Source: Tyzzerella sp.
GTDB lineage: Bacteria > Bacillota > Clostridia > Lachnospirales > Lachnospiraceae
Length of the DNA stretch: 35,860 nt
Direction of reading: 5' to 3'
Assembly (NCBI GenBank): GCA_017410145.1
Contig: JAFQRJ010000012.1
Location: 1 to 35,860 of the forward strand
Positions 1 through 10,700 of the stretch are shown one piece after another; within the stretch, counting starts at the first letter, position 1, and every line of letters starts with the position of its first letter. A model generated the notes under the pieces. The model saw only the letters and a list, made by a program, of their open reading frames with translations, was not told the DNA's origin and ran no database searches. The position numbers were made by a program, and so were the translations under genes.

Positions 1-983
1 TCATTGACATCACGGAATTCCACACGTAATTTCAGTTTTTCTCCTGCCAATGTTTCTCCATCAAGTCCGAGATCAGTTGCTGTGCACTTCTTCTCATATC
101 CCAAATCACTCGAACTTCCATCTTTCCAATAACTCTTACCTATGACATAAAATTCTCCGTCTGTATTCACTCCAATCCATATACCATGAGTAGAAGTACC
201 TGATGTTCCATACTGGAGATATCCGCCTGCTGCAAACTGTACATAAGCTTCAAATGCGGTATTATTCAAACTTGTACCACTATATGTCAGCGCTGTTGCA
301 CTCGTGTAGGTTTTTCCATATTCTACACCGCTAAAGTTATCCCAGCTTATCTCTGTTAACGGTTTTTCTGGAATAGTTACAGCTGCGGTTGTGCCCTGTG
401 CGCATAATTGGATAGCATTTCCCAAGAGTCCAGGAGCAGTACCATTTCTAGCTATCGTTATGGAATCCCACAAACAATGGTCATTTACTTTAACAGTCAC
501 CGTTGCCGATGTCATATCATCACTGACATCACGTAATTCTACATGTAATTTCAGTTTTACTCCTGCCAATGTTTCTTCAGTAAGTCCAAGTTGGGCTGCT
601 GTGCGACTTTGCTTATTCACACCACCATTATACCAATATTGGCTACCCTGAACATAAAATTCTCCGTTTGACACTCCCATTTTTATACCATGCCAAACAC
701 CTGCTGCTCCATACAAGAGACACGCACCTTCTGCAAATTGTATGTAATCTTCAAATACAGTATTATTCAAACTTGTTTCACTATATGTCAGTGCTGTTGC
801 ACTCGTGTAGCTTTTGCCATATGTTACACCACTAAAATTCTCCCAACTTATCGGTGTTAAGTCCGCTGCCTGTACATCTTTCATGATTCCTGAAAGTAAG
901 CCCATCGGGTCAATTCCTGCAAAGGTAATCACAAACGCAAGCAGCACTGCCAATATTGAACGTAATTTTAATTTCCTTTTCAT
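1..983 (-). CDS. Secreted protein with tandem 167-residue modules, partial at left edge
   Basis: The gene begins at the ATG at 983 behind a GAGGAAAAG-type ribosome binding site and stays open for 327 codons to the window edge, so its C-terminus is missing. Residues 1-40 are a classic signal peptide: KRK at the N-terminus, a hydrophobic core and a VQAA-D cleavage site. Two copies of a module follow, each starting near ISW(E/D)NFSGV and carrying SATALTYS and SLNNT; the period is 501 bases, or 167 codons. Their pattern suggests a jelly-roll or concanavalin-like, possibly carbohydrate-binding, fold, but this is inference and I do not recognise a named family. It is the last visible gene of the long glycan operon, 48 bases after the acidic membrane protein. 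It probably acts at the cell surface. Confidence 0.8.
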   Translation of the reverse strand, partial: MKRKLKLRSILAVLLAFVITFAGIDPMGLLSGIMKDVQAADLTPISWENFSGVTYGKSYTSATALTYSETSLNNTVFEDYIQFAEGACLLYGAAGVWHGIKMGVSNGEFYVQGSQYWYNGGVNKQSRTAAQLGLTEETLAGVKLKLHVELRDVSDDMTSATVTVKVNDHCLWDSITIARNGTAPGLLGNAIQLCAQGTTAAVTIPEKPLTEISWDNFSGVEYGKTYTSATALTYSGTSLNNTAFEAYVQFAAGGYLQYGTSGTSTHGIWIGVNTDGEFYVIGKSYWKDGSSSDLGYEKKCTATDLGLDGETLAGEKLKLRVEFRDVN

Positions 984-1031
984 TTTCTTTTCCTCACATT
1001 AATAACATTTGTTTTGGGTTCAACCTTCCAT

Positions 1032-1469
1032 TTAGCTAGGTCTTCCCCACACTCTATCATCTATAAGAATATCCTCATCTGACTCTTCTTCATCCGAGTC
1101 TTGCGCATTGTTACCATCGCTTTCGGTGTCAGAAGCTTCCGTCTCGTTATCACCGTTTTCGGTGTCAGTAGTTTCCGTCTCGTTATCATCGTTTCCGGCA
1201 TCAGAAGCTTCCTGATTAGTATCATCTGACTGATTGTCCCAATCGCCGGAACCATCAACGCTATCTACTGTTCCGTCGACTTCGTCCATGATTTCAAGAC
1301 CTTCTCCATCGTATGGTTCGTCCTGTGCATCATCCTTTTCTTCACCCAATGCAGGGGGATTCCCTGAATCTCGGTTGATCACAGTACCAATAACAACACC
1401 TGCAATAATAACAACCACAATAACAATCACAGCCAATAATTTTTTATTTGCTAATAAATTTTTCAACAT
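1032..1469 (-). CDS. Small membrane-anchored protein with acidic repeat tail
   Basis: A 145-residue protein with a strong ribosome binding site (GAGGAGG before the ATG). Residues 10-33 form one hydrophobic membrane segment, preceded by a lysine-rich start, so the tail should face outward. The rest is very acidic and low in complexity, with repeats built on DNETE and DTE rich in Asp, Glu, Asn, Ser and Thr. The last 14 residues, EDILIDDRVWGRPS, closely resemble the last 14 residues of the 43-residue peptide encoded at 2765-2896 (EDVLVDDKTWGEIS). That match suggests a functional C-terminal tag rather than chance. No catalytic motif is visible and no function is assigned. It lies 27 bases after the secreted cohesin-like gene, in the same operon. 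Confidence 0.75.
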   Translation of the reverse strand: MLKNLLANKKLLAVIVIVVVIIAGVVIGTVINRDSGNPPALGEEKDDAQDEPYDGEGLEIMDEVDGTVDSVDGSGDWDNQSDDTNQEASDAGNDDNETETTDTENGDNETEASDTESDGNNAQDSDEEESDEDILIDDRVWGRPS

Positions 1470-1496
1470 TTTTGGCCTCCTCTAAGTCAATCTGAG

Positions 1497-2603
1497 TTAC
1501 CATGCGATAATCTCTTGCTTCTCTTCGCCCCAATTACAGAAGTCGTTTGCTGTTTTCGTAAGGGCCAAGTCGCTTTCTGTTGCTTCACTATATCCTTCGT
1601 TTCTTATAAATCTAATATTGGCATATAAACCATCTGCTGCTATATTGGTATTTATCGTATTCAAATTTCCTACAAACGTAATAGTTCCTACTCCATTTGA
1701 CTCAACTACGTTGTATACCATTTCTGACATCAGTCTTCCAGTGTCGATTCTGTAATTGCCATCATTTTTAGCAACTGTAAACTTGGTTGCATCATATGTC
1801 ATTGTCACTTTTCCGGCAGCTACTTCTGCAGGAGTCGCTCCATCTGTCAAAAGATTTACTGGTACACTGATGTATCTATAATCTGAGTATTTGTCTTCTA
1901 CACGAACATTTTTTGCAAGACCTTCTACTTTTGTTCCATCCAAAGTCGTCCAATACGGTCTGATATAAATTTTACTGCTGAAACTTTTGTAGCTTATGTC
2001 TTCCATATTCAAAGCTGTAAAATATGTCGCAGCAGCCCCAAACACCCCGTTAGGTCTTATTACTTCTGTATCCGTTTCACTCAACTTTAATCCTTCATAC
2101 ACTTTTGTAATCGGTGCCACTTCTAAAACTTTTTCCCCATCACCAAGAAGAATTTCAAATCCTACATTTTTATAATCTTCCGAATCCACAGAAGAAAGGA
2201 CACGTAGAAATGTGCTTTCTGGCTTTGTCGCAGTAGATGCAACCTCTGCTGCTGCCTCAACCTGTGTTTTCACACTTAATACATAGGCTGGAACAAATTT
2301 TGCATACGTAGTAGTATTTGCTGGAATACCGTCAGCCTCTTTTATTGCTGTAACTTCATCATTTGCATCTGCAGTATACCATCCTGCAAATATATGGTCG
2401 GCCAACACTGGTGCCGTTTTTGAATTTGTATCCCAATATGTTGCCATCTCCATTGGTTTGTAGGTAATCTCACCTTTCACAATTTCTCCTTCAGCTTCTG
2501 CTGCTTTTGGAGTCACAACGATTCCGGCTACAATCACAGACAATGCAAGACATCCCGCAACTAGTTTTTTCGTTAAATTCATCATTTTCTTTTTATCCAT
2601 CAT
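1497..2603 (-). CDS. Secreted protein with Listeria-Bacteroides-type repeat and cohesin-like domain
   Basis: The frame is open further upstream to 2783, but that stretch overlaps the 40-residue peptide gene and has odd Arg/Cys-rich composition. The start chosen here is the ATG at 2603 (or the adjacent one at 2600), directly behind AAAGGAGGAG, giving 368 residues. Residues 1-36 are a signal peptide ending near AEAEG. Residues of about 45-110 hold an InlB/Flg_new-like pattern (FAGWYTADA ... YAKFVPAYVLSVK). A middle region with STFLRVLSSVDS follows. The C-terminal part (VPVNLLTDG ... GKVTMTYDATKF ... GTITFVGN) looks like a cohesin-type beta sandwich. This is a pattern reading, not a search result. 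An extracellular binding or scaffold role in the glycan operon is likely. Confidence 0.78.
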   Translation of the reverse strand: MMDKKKMMNLTKKLVAGCLALSVIVAGIVVTPKAAEAEGEIVKGEITYKPMEMATYWDTNSKTAPVLADHIFAGWYTADANDEVTAIKEADGIPANTTTYAKFVPAYVLSVKTQVEAAAEVASTATKPESTFLRVLSSVDSEDYKNVGFEILLGDGEKVLEVAPITKVYEGLKLSETDTEVIRPNGVFGAAATYFTALNMEDISYKSFSSKIYIRPYWTTLDGTKVEGLAKNVRVEDKYSDYRYISVPVNLLTDGATPAEVAAGKVTMTYDATKFTVAKNDGNYRIDTGRLMSEMVYNVVESNGVGTITFVGNLNTINTNIAADGLYANIRFIRNEGYSEATESDLALTKTANDFCNWGEEKQEIIAW

Positions 2604-2620
2604 TTTCTCCTCCTTTCTAC

Positions 2621-2743
2621 TTAGAATGGGTCTGACGCGTCTACACCAGGCACAACTACAGTTTCTCCTGGAACGACAGACAACTGCGTAATTGGTACGC
2701 GTTCTAGTTCTATAATTTCCATTTCTGGTTTCACATATATCAT
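2621..2743 (-). CDS. 40-residue PEMEI-type small peptide
   Basis: A short gene lying between two larger ones, with an excellent ribosome binding site (AAAGGAGAGCATT before the ATG) and a stop 17 bases before the next start. It begins MIYVKPEMEIIELE and ends in a Pro/Gly/Val-rich stretch, PGVDASDPF. The start resembles the 43-residue peptide just upstream (TPEMEI) and the peptide at 26993-27106 (KYEKPEVTI). I know of short hypothetical proteins of this type in Lachnospiraceae but of no established function. It has no signal peptide and no Cys. A peptide ligand, modified-peptide precursor or assembly factor are all possible. The strong ribosome binding site argues that it is really translated. 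Confidence 0.7.
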   Translation of the reverse strand: MIYVKPEMEIIELERVPITQLSVVPGETVVVPGVDASDPF

Positions 2744-2764
2744 AATGCTCTCCTTTAATACCTT

Positions 2765-2896
2765 TTAAGAAATTTCTCCCCACGTTTTGTCATCTACAAG
2801 AACGTCCTCTATAGATGCAGTGAGAATATCATTTTGTTCACTTTCACATATTTCCATTTCAGGCGTTTTATATTCGCCAACATAATATTTTCTCAT
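2765..2896 (-). CDS. 43-residue PEMEI-type small peptide with DDKTWG tail
   Basis: The ATG at 2896 overlaps the TGA of the upstream permease gene (ATGA), which points to translational coupling; no well-spaced independent ribosome binding site is visible. The peptide has MRKYYVGEYKTPEMEI at its N-terminus, a middle part with NDILTASIE, and a C-terminus EDVLVDDKTWGEIS. The middle resembles the DVITSS of the peptide at 26993-27106. The tail matches the end of the membrane protein at 1032-1469. It has one Cys, at residue 17, and no signal peptide. The 12-base string preceding this start (GGTATTAAAGGA) also precedes the 40-residue gene, so the two may have arisen by duplication. Function unknown. 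Confidence 0.68.
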   Translation of the reverse strand: MRKYYVGEYKTPEMEICESEQNDILTASIEDVLVDDKTWGEIS

Positions 2897-3774
2897 CCTT
2901 TAATACCACCCACCGTCAGATTGCCAAGCAACCTTTTATGGAAAGATAAGAATAAGATTAATATAGGCGTTATCGCTATCACCGCTGCTGACATACGCAT
3001 TGGAACGGTCGACAACTCATTGATTGTCGTATATGCCATATGGTATACGCCCAGTGAGATGGTCGGCTTTGTCGGGAGATAGACAAGTGGTGTCTGATAA
3101 TCATTCCAAAATTCAATAAATCGAATTAACATTACTGTAAAAAATGTATTTCTTGCCAGCGGCAGCATGATTTTTAACAGTATATCCCAGTTCCCCGCAC
3201 CATCTATTTTCGCTGCTTCCGCATACGTTTGTGGTATCGACTTAAAATGGTTGTAGAAAACGATGAAATAGAGTCCAAGGAAATTTGCCTTAAATAGCCA
3301 CATTCCCCATATATGGTCGTAAGAGCCTATCGCCCTGGCAACTCTAATTTCTGATGGAAGACTACCTACAATTGGTAATATCATTGCCACAATTACAATG
3401 GTATAAATAACTCTTGATAAGAAATAATCATAGCGCGCACACAGATACGATGTAATACAAGGTATCAATGCACTAAAGAATGCACATCCTACTGCATAAA
3501 GCACGGAATTCATAAGCATCTCGCCCATACCGACTTCGACAGTTCCCACATCCGTAAATATTTGTACTACGAATTTTTCCAAAATCTGCGAATAGTTCCA
3601 TACCCATTCCTTTGGCAATCCAATTACGTTAATTCTAAAGTCGGCCTGTCCTTTAAATGAAGTAATAACTCCCCATATAACCGGTCCGAACAGGCATATT
3701 GCATATACAATCAGACCAACTAATAATACAATCTTCATAAATGTCCAATTGACTTTTTCTTTTCGCTTCATCAT
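2893..3774 (-). CDS. Carbohydrate ABC transporter permease, MalG type
   Basis: An inner-membrane component of a sugar-type ABC importer. Six hydrophobic spans are apparent. The EAA loop that contacts the ATPase is clear near the C-terminal half: EAAKIDGAGNWDILLKIMLP. It ends with the basic, Gly-rich tail typical of MalG-like proteins (KRLLGNLTVGGIKG). The longer reading from 3801 would overlap the upstream permease gene by 20 bases; I prefer the tandem ATGs at 3774 and 3771, which sit behind TGAGGTGA, giving about 293 residues starting MMKRKEKVNW. It pairs with the MalF-type permease immediately upstream. No ATPase gene is in the window, so a shared MsiK-type ATPase is presumed. Substrate unknown. 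Confidence 0.93.
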   Translation of the reverse strand: MMKRKEKVNWTFMKIVLLVGLIVYAICLFGPVIWGVITSFKGQADFRINVIGLPKEWVWNYSQILEKFVVQIFTDVGTVEVGMGEMLMNSVLYAVGCAFFSALIPCITSYLCARYDYFLSRVIYTIVIVAMILPIVGSLPSEIRVARAIGSYDHIWGMWLFKANFLGLYFIVFYNHFKSIPQTYAEAAKIDGAGNWDILLKIMLPLARNTFFTVMLIRFIEFWNDYQTPLVYLPTKPTISLGVYHMAYTTINELSTVPMRMSAAVIAITPILILFLSFHKRLLGNLTVGGIKG

Positions 3775-3781
3775 ATTCACC

Positions 3782-4699
3782 TCAATCCTCACTTGGTCCA
3801 ATTTTTTCCAAGAACCATTTCACGCCCAGTGTAAGCGGAACTGCAACTGCTGACATAAGTAAGCCCATTGCCGACAACAATGGATATTCCGCCACGGATG
3901 TGGCCATTTTGGTCTTCGCATAAAAATAGTAACCATATGTACTGATTCCACCTGGCGCAGAACTTCCATAAAATGAGTACAAATGCAACTGATTTGTGAA
4001 TATTCCGGCAACGCCGGTGAATAAAAACATTGCCAGTGTTGGATAAATCATAGGTAACGTCACGTACATAAATTCCTGTAAAGTAGATGCGCCGTCTAAT
4101 TGCGACGCCTCTACTACTTCCTGTGAAATACCACTCATGCTGTTGGTATACATAAGGACATGTGTACCAAATCCTATTAAAATATTGTAGAATAGGATAC
4201 ATGCAAATCTTGTTTCCGAGTTTTCAAGCAACCCCATCATCTCTATGTCAAAAAACTGCGACATCGCAGTTGGTATGGCACGTTCAAAAAAGAATTGAAA
4301 AATCGTTGCCATAACAATTGCTGATAAGATGGAAGGTAAAAATAAAATCACTCGAAACATCCCACTTAAAGGCAATTTCTTATATATATAGTAAGAAAAG
4401 AACAATCCTAACGGAACACTAAGTCCTGTCAAAACCACATATGCAATTAATGATACAGACATTACAGATAGCAATTCTGCCGAACCTGTCATCATCTGAA
4501 AAGCATTCTTGATGTTATTCACTGTCCACTCTATAGTATCTTTCTGAATATCAATTCGTTGAAATGCCATCAAGATAGAATTGAAATTCACACCTACATA
4601 AAAGATAAGAAACTGTGCGAGCGGAAAAGCTATCAACAAGCAGTAAAACAGGAAATCTTTATCCTTCCACCATTTTTTCTTTTTGTTATATTTTGTCAA
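3782..4699 (-). CDS. Carbohydrate ABC transporter permease, MalF/UgpA type
   Basis: The first permease of the pair, 305 residues. A basic N-terminus (KKKKWWKDKDF) leads into the first membrane span, and about six spans follow. The EAA loop reads EASQLDGASTLQEFMYVTLP. The start is a TTG at 4699: AGGAGGG lies 7 bases ahead of it, just after the stop of the giant gene, and no ATG fits as well. The next gene starts only a few bases after this stop. The solute-binding protein expected to serve this channel lies more than 12 kb upstream in the same operon (17550-19259), separated by four unrelated surface genes, an unusual order. Oligosaccharide or glycoside uptake is the likely role. Confidence 0.93.
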   Translation of the reverse strand: MTKYNKKKKWWKDKDFLFYCLLIAFPLAQFLIFYVGVNFNSILMAFQRIDIQKDTIEWTVNNIKNAFQMMTGSAELLSVMSVSLIAYVVLTGLSVPLGLFFSYYIYKKLPLSGMFRVILFLPSILSAIVMATIFQFFFERAIPTAMSQFFDIEMMGLLENSETRFACILFYNILIGFGTHVLMYTNSMSGISQEVVEASQLDGASTLQEFMYVTLPMIYPTLAMFLFTGVAGIFTNQLHLYSFYGSSAPGGISTYGYYFYAKTKMATSVAEYPLLSAMGLLMSAVAVPLTLGVKWFLEKIGPSED

Positions 4700-4715
4700 G
4701 CTAATGCCCTCCTAT

Positions 4716-7700
4716 CTATTGAAGATTCTTTGGATATGGTCTTCCTTCTTTTACTGTCCAGAAGTCATTCTCCCATGTACTCCAATCAATTCCAGCATTT
4801 TTCAATGCTGTATAGTCTGCAAATGCGCCGTACACATCTTTGACTGAACCCTTACTTGTGCTGTTCTGGCACACGCTGTTTGCACCCACTGCATACAGTC
4901 CTTGATGCTTTCCATAACCGTAGAACAAATTCCATACTGCGAATCCGTTGGCTGCATTAGATGGAAGCGGATTGATATATTCGATCAATATATTCTGTGT
5001 GGATGTATTACCACTCGTACTTGAACCAAGAACAGAAGTTGCATTGTTGTATGTACTGCTGTTATAGCTTGTAATATTAATTTGAATATATAGGTTCTTC
5101 ATAGTACCGTTGTTTGTCACTGCAATGAATGAGCCTTTTCCTCCATGGCTTGCATTCACGAAGGACACATTCTGAACAACTCCTGCTTTGCCCATCTTAC
5201 TGCCAAGAAGTCCTCTATTATTTCCATCTCTGCTACTAGATGTGGTCATGTTGTAAATTGTATGGCCACAACCGTCAAAAGTTCCGATAAACTCTGTTCC
5301 TATCTCTGCGTCATATGTGCCTTCACAGGTAATATCCGCTGTCAAGATATAACGACCTGCCCCATTATTTCTCGAAATGGCAGTTGGCATAGCATTCAAA
5401 TCAGCTTCACTGTCAATCGCCATTGTACATACATCGATTGGAAGGGTAATGCTAATCAGACTTTCCGTTCCTTTTAAGGTGACTGATACGGTTTTCTTGC
5501 CAAAACCTGTAAGGGAGCTTGTGTCCAGAGTAAGGATACCCTGGTCATAAGCTGCACTCTTAAACGCTGTGCCATCTACGGATGCGCTTACAACTGTGGC
5601 ATTACCAAGCTCTTCTTTCATATCTGTTAAATCAACAGTAAAGTTATCATGATTGTATACCTCTGCTACCGTCACCGTCTCTAATGCCACATTCTTTGAG
5701 AGCAATACTTCCGTTGTAAGTTCCACTTTCTTTGTCTCGTCAAATGCGGACTGTACAACAAGGTGAATACTTGTTCCCGGTGATACGGTATCCGGAATAG
5801 TCAGCACATTCTTTGATACTGTGATTCCAAGTGCCTGTGTCTGTTCATCAAGAACGACTCTGTCATACATAGTTGCACCTTCCAGCACCACTTCGCTTCC
5901 CGGTCCTACAACAGAAGGAATTGTTACCGTCGGCATCACACCTTCACGTTTACCTAAATTTGTTGGATATGGAATGCCGTTTGTCACTGTCCAGAAATCA
6001 TTTGCCCATGTTGTTACATCATTTTCTGCTGAAACAAAATCGCCATAAGTTCTAAATGCGCCGTACACATCTCCGCCAGCACCATTGTGTGACGTGCTTT
6101 GTTTGCATACGCTGTCTGCACCTACTACATACAAACCTTGATGTTTTCCATAACCATAATGCAGCTGCCATAATGCATAACCATTGGTTGCATCGGTTGG
6201 AAGCGGATTTATATATTCGATCAATACATTCTGTGTAGATGTGTTACCACTTGTATTTGAACCAAGAACAGAAGTTGCAGTGTCATATGAACTGCTGTTA
6301 TAGCTTGTAATATCGATTTGAATATATAGGTTCTTCATAGTACCCTTGTTTGTCATTGCAATGAATGCACCCTTTCCTCCATGACTTGCATTCACGAAGG
6401 ACACATTCTGAACAACTCCTGCGGTGCCCATTTCAGTACCAAGAAGCCCTCTGTTCTTGCTGTCTCTGTCAGATGTGGTCATGTTGTAAATTGTATGGCC
6501 ACAACCATCAAAAGTTCCGATAAATGCTGTACTTATGTTTGCATCATAGGTTCCTTCACAGGTAATATCTGCTGTCAAGATATATCGACCTGCTCCATTG
6601 TTTGCCACAATAGTAGCTGGCATGCCATTCAAATCAGCTCCGCTATCAATTGCCATTGTACATACTTCGATTGGAAGGGTAATGCTAATCAGATTTTCCG
6701 TTCCCTTGAAGGTAACTGATACTGTCTTCTCGCCCCATCCTGCAAGAGAGATGGTGTCTAACGTAAGGATACCTTGATCATAAGCCGGACTTACAAATGA
6801 CGTGCTATCTACTGCTGCGCTTACAAGTGCGGCATCGCCAATCTCTGCTGCCAAATCGGTTAAATCAACTGTAAAGTAATCATGATTATAGACTTCTACT
6901 ACTGTCACCGTATCCAATGCCACATTCTTTGACGTCAATACCTCTGTTGTAAGTTCTATCTTCTTTGTCTCATCAAATACAGACTGTACTGTTAGGTTAA
7001 CCGTCGTTCCTGAAGGTACACTTTCCGGAATGTTAAGTGCGTTACCGGATACCGTGATTCCGAGTTCTTTTGCCTCTGCATCAAGAAGCACTCTATCAAA
7101 CATCGTTAATCCATCAAGCACCACATTGCTTCCAGGTCCTACAATAGAAGGAATACTTACCACCGGCATTACGCCTTCGCGTTCTCCTAAATGTGTTGGA
7201 TATGGAATGCCGTTTGTCACTGTCCAGAAATCATTTGCCCATGCTGTTAAATCATTTTCTGCTGAAATAAATGCTGCATAATTTTCAAATGCACCGTAGA
7301 TGTCCTGAAGTCCGCCCGTAAGCTCCTGACTTGTAGTACCGACTTTATGCGCACCTACTGCATAAAGTCCTTGATGCTTCGCATAACCGTAGAACAGATT
7401 ATATAATGCGTAACCGTTCGTCGCATCAGCCGGAAGCGGATTGATATATTCGATCAATACATTCTGTGTGGATGTATTACCACTCGTACTTGAACCAAGA
7501 ACAGAAGTTGCATTGTTGTATGTACTGCTGTTATAGCTTGTAATATCAATTTGAATATATACGTTCTTCATAGTACCCTGGTTTGTCACTGCAATGAATG
7601 AACCTTTTCCTCCATGGCTTGCATTCACGAAAGACACATTCTGAACAACTCCTTCTTTGCCCATCTTACTGCCAAGAAGTCCTCTGTTGTTTCCATCTCT

Positions 7701-10700
7701 GTCAGATGTCGTCATATTGTAAATCGCATATCCACGACCATCGAATACTCCGTTGAATTCTGTGGCGATACATGCATCATAGGTTCCTTCACAGACAATA
7801 TCCTGACCAAGAACATATCGTCCTACACCTTCATTTGCACTAATTACAGATGCCATATCATTCAGGTCTTCTTCTGTTTTGATTACCATTGTGCTCACGT
7901 CAATATGGATTGTAACTGTTACCAGTTTGTTGTCCTTATCAAATACTGCCGTAACAATCTGCTCTCCATAGCTTGTCAATGTCGATGTATCTAAGGTAAG
8001 AACACCGTCTCTATAAGTTGCCTTTGCGAAACTGCTGTTGCCTACAGTTGCACTGATTAATGTTCCGTTCTCCACTGTGCTCGCCTTGGTTTTGAAATCA
8101 ATATCAAATGTCGTAGCATTATAGGTAACAACGTCATAGGTATCTTGCAAAGTTACATTAACAGTTTCATATACTGTCGTCTGCAATGTAGTTTTCTTAG
8201 AACTATCGAATACGGATTCTGCCGTAATTCTTAAGACTGTTCCTCGTGGCACATTCTTCGGAATCGATAAGATGCCGTCTTTTACGGTAATTCCAAGTTT
8301 TGCCATATCAGAACTGAGAATAACACGGTCATACAGCGTGAGACCATCAAGGACAACGCTGGAGCCGATTCCCACATATTTCGGAATGGTGACTGCCGGT
8401 ACTTTACCCACACGTGCTTCCAGATTCTTTGGATATGGGATTTTGTTATACACAGCCCAGAAATCATTTGCCCACGCTGTCAAATCTGTACCTGCTGACA
8501 GATAATCTCCATAATTTCTAAATGCACCGTAGATATCCTTTAGTCCGCCTGCTAATTCCTGACTTGTAGCACCGACTTTATCTGCACCTACTACATAAAG
8601 TCCTTGATGCTTCGCATAACCGTAGAACAAATTATATAATGCATAACCATTCGTTGCGTCAGATGGAAGCGGATTCATATATTCGATCAATACATTCTGT
8701 GTGGATGTATTACCACTTGTACTTGAGCTAAGAATAGAAGTTGCATTGTTGTATTTACTACTGTTATAGCTTGTAATATCAATTTGAATATACAGGTTCT
8801 TCATAGTACCCTTGTTTGTCGTTGCAATGAATGCGCCTTTTCCTCCATGACTTGCATTCAAGAAGGCCACATTCTGAACAACTCCTTCTTTACCCATTGC
8901 ACTACCAAGAAGTCCTCTATTATTTCCATCTCTGTCAGATGTGGTCATGTTGTAAATCGCATATCCTCGCCCATCGAATACTCCGTTGAATTCTGTAGCA
9001 ATATACGCATCATATCTTCCTGTACATACAATATTCTTCGCAAGGACATACCGTCCTTTTCCGTCATTTGCACTTATTACAGAAGCCATATTGTTCAAGT
9101 CTGTCTCGTCATGAATTGCCATAGTACAAACATCGATCGGAATAGTTACTATAATCAGTTTATTTCCTTTTTTGAAAGTAGCCTCTACTGTCTTGGCACC
9201 AAAGCCTTCCAACGAAGCTGTATCCAATGTCAAAACTCCATTTGTATATAGTTTTTTATTGAACGTCTTTCCATCCACAGATACATAGAAAAGTTCTGCT
9301 CCTGCTACCTTTGATGCAGTCGTTCCAAAATCAACTGAAAATGTTGTCTTCTTGTAAATCTCCGCATTATATATGCCCGGCAAAGTAACGTTTGTCGCTG
9401 CCAGAACAGTTGCCGATACTGTGGTTTTCTTGGATGAATCAAATACAGATTGCACGGTGAATTTTATCTTTGTACCTGCAGAAACTGTTTTTGGAATGTT
9501 CAGCACATTTCCTTTTACTGTGATTCCAAGTTTCTTCGCCGCAGCACTAAGAACTACTCTGTCATAGATAGTTGCACCATTAAGTGTGACGTTCGTTCCT
9601 GCCGCAACATACTGCGGAATACTTACATTTGGCACAGTTCCCGAACGCTTTTCAAGTTTCACCGGATATGGAATGCCATTTTGTACTGTCCAAAAATCAT
9701 TTTCCCATGTCGTTACATCTAAACCGGCAGCAAGGTAATCACCGTAGGTACGGTAGGCACCATAGATATCTTTCAGACCTCCGCCTAAATCATTTCCATT
9801 GTTATATACACGATCAGCACCTATTACATAAAGTCCCTGATGCTTCGCATAGCCGTAATTAAATCCCCATATTGCATAACCGTTTGTTGCATCAGAAGGA
9901 AGTGGATTCACATATTCTATCAACACCTTTTCTGTAGAGGTTACTCCCATAGTGGAACAACCCAGAACAGACGTTGCACTGTCCCAATTAAGGCTGTTAA
10001 AATCTGTAATATCAATCTGGATATAAATGTTCTTCATTGTTCCCGCATTAGACGTTACAATGAAGGCACCTTTACCGCTATGTTTTGCACCTACAAAGGA
10101 AACATTTTTCACAACACCCGTTTTGGTCATTTTGCCCCCGAGAAGTCCTCTGTTGCTTCCATCTCTGTCAGAGGTTGTCATGTTGTAAATTGTGTTACCA
10201 CGTCCATCAAATGTACCCGAAAATTCCACAGTAATTCCTGCATCGTAAGTTCCGGTGCATCGAATGTCTTTTGCAAGTACATAATACCCTTCACCTTTGT
10301 TTGCCTCTATTACTGATGCCATTTTATTCAAATCAGTTTCATTATGAAGAGCCATCGTACAGACCATAGCTTCCATAACCATTTCCATCTTTTCTGTTCG
10401 AATGAGTAGCTTTCCTACCGAACCGATTTCCGGTAAGAGACTGGAATCAAAGGTAATTGTTCCGCTGTTCTTGTTATAACCCTTCAATACATTTACATCA
10501 TTAAAGAGTACTTCTTCTACGTCCATGCCTTTCAGTTTTGAAAAACTTAAGGCATAATTTCTATAACTTTCGATATAAGCAGGATCGGCTTCTATTTGTG
10601 TTCGATGCACATTCACACGAATATGAAGTTCTGATTCTTTGTATTTACCGATAATCAGTGTACTTCCTGCTTTCTTTGCTGTTATCCTGCCGTTTGCATC

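Noticed and set aside
2604-2783. Longer start for the secreted protein at 1497-2603
   Set aside because: The extension overlaps the 40-residue peptide gene in another frame, is rich in Arg and Cys, and would place the signal peptide internally. A strong ribosome binding site precedes 2603.
5145-10316. Plus-strand open frames recurring in the giant gene, with motifs such as HEGHILNNS
   Set aside because: They recur only because they are antisense to the five coding repeats; they lack ribosome binding sites and signal peptides.
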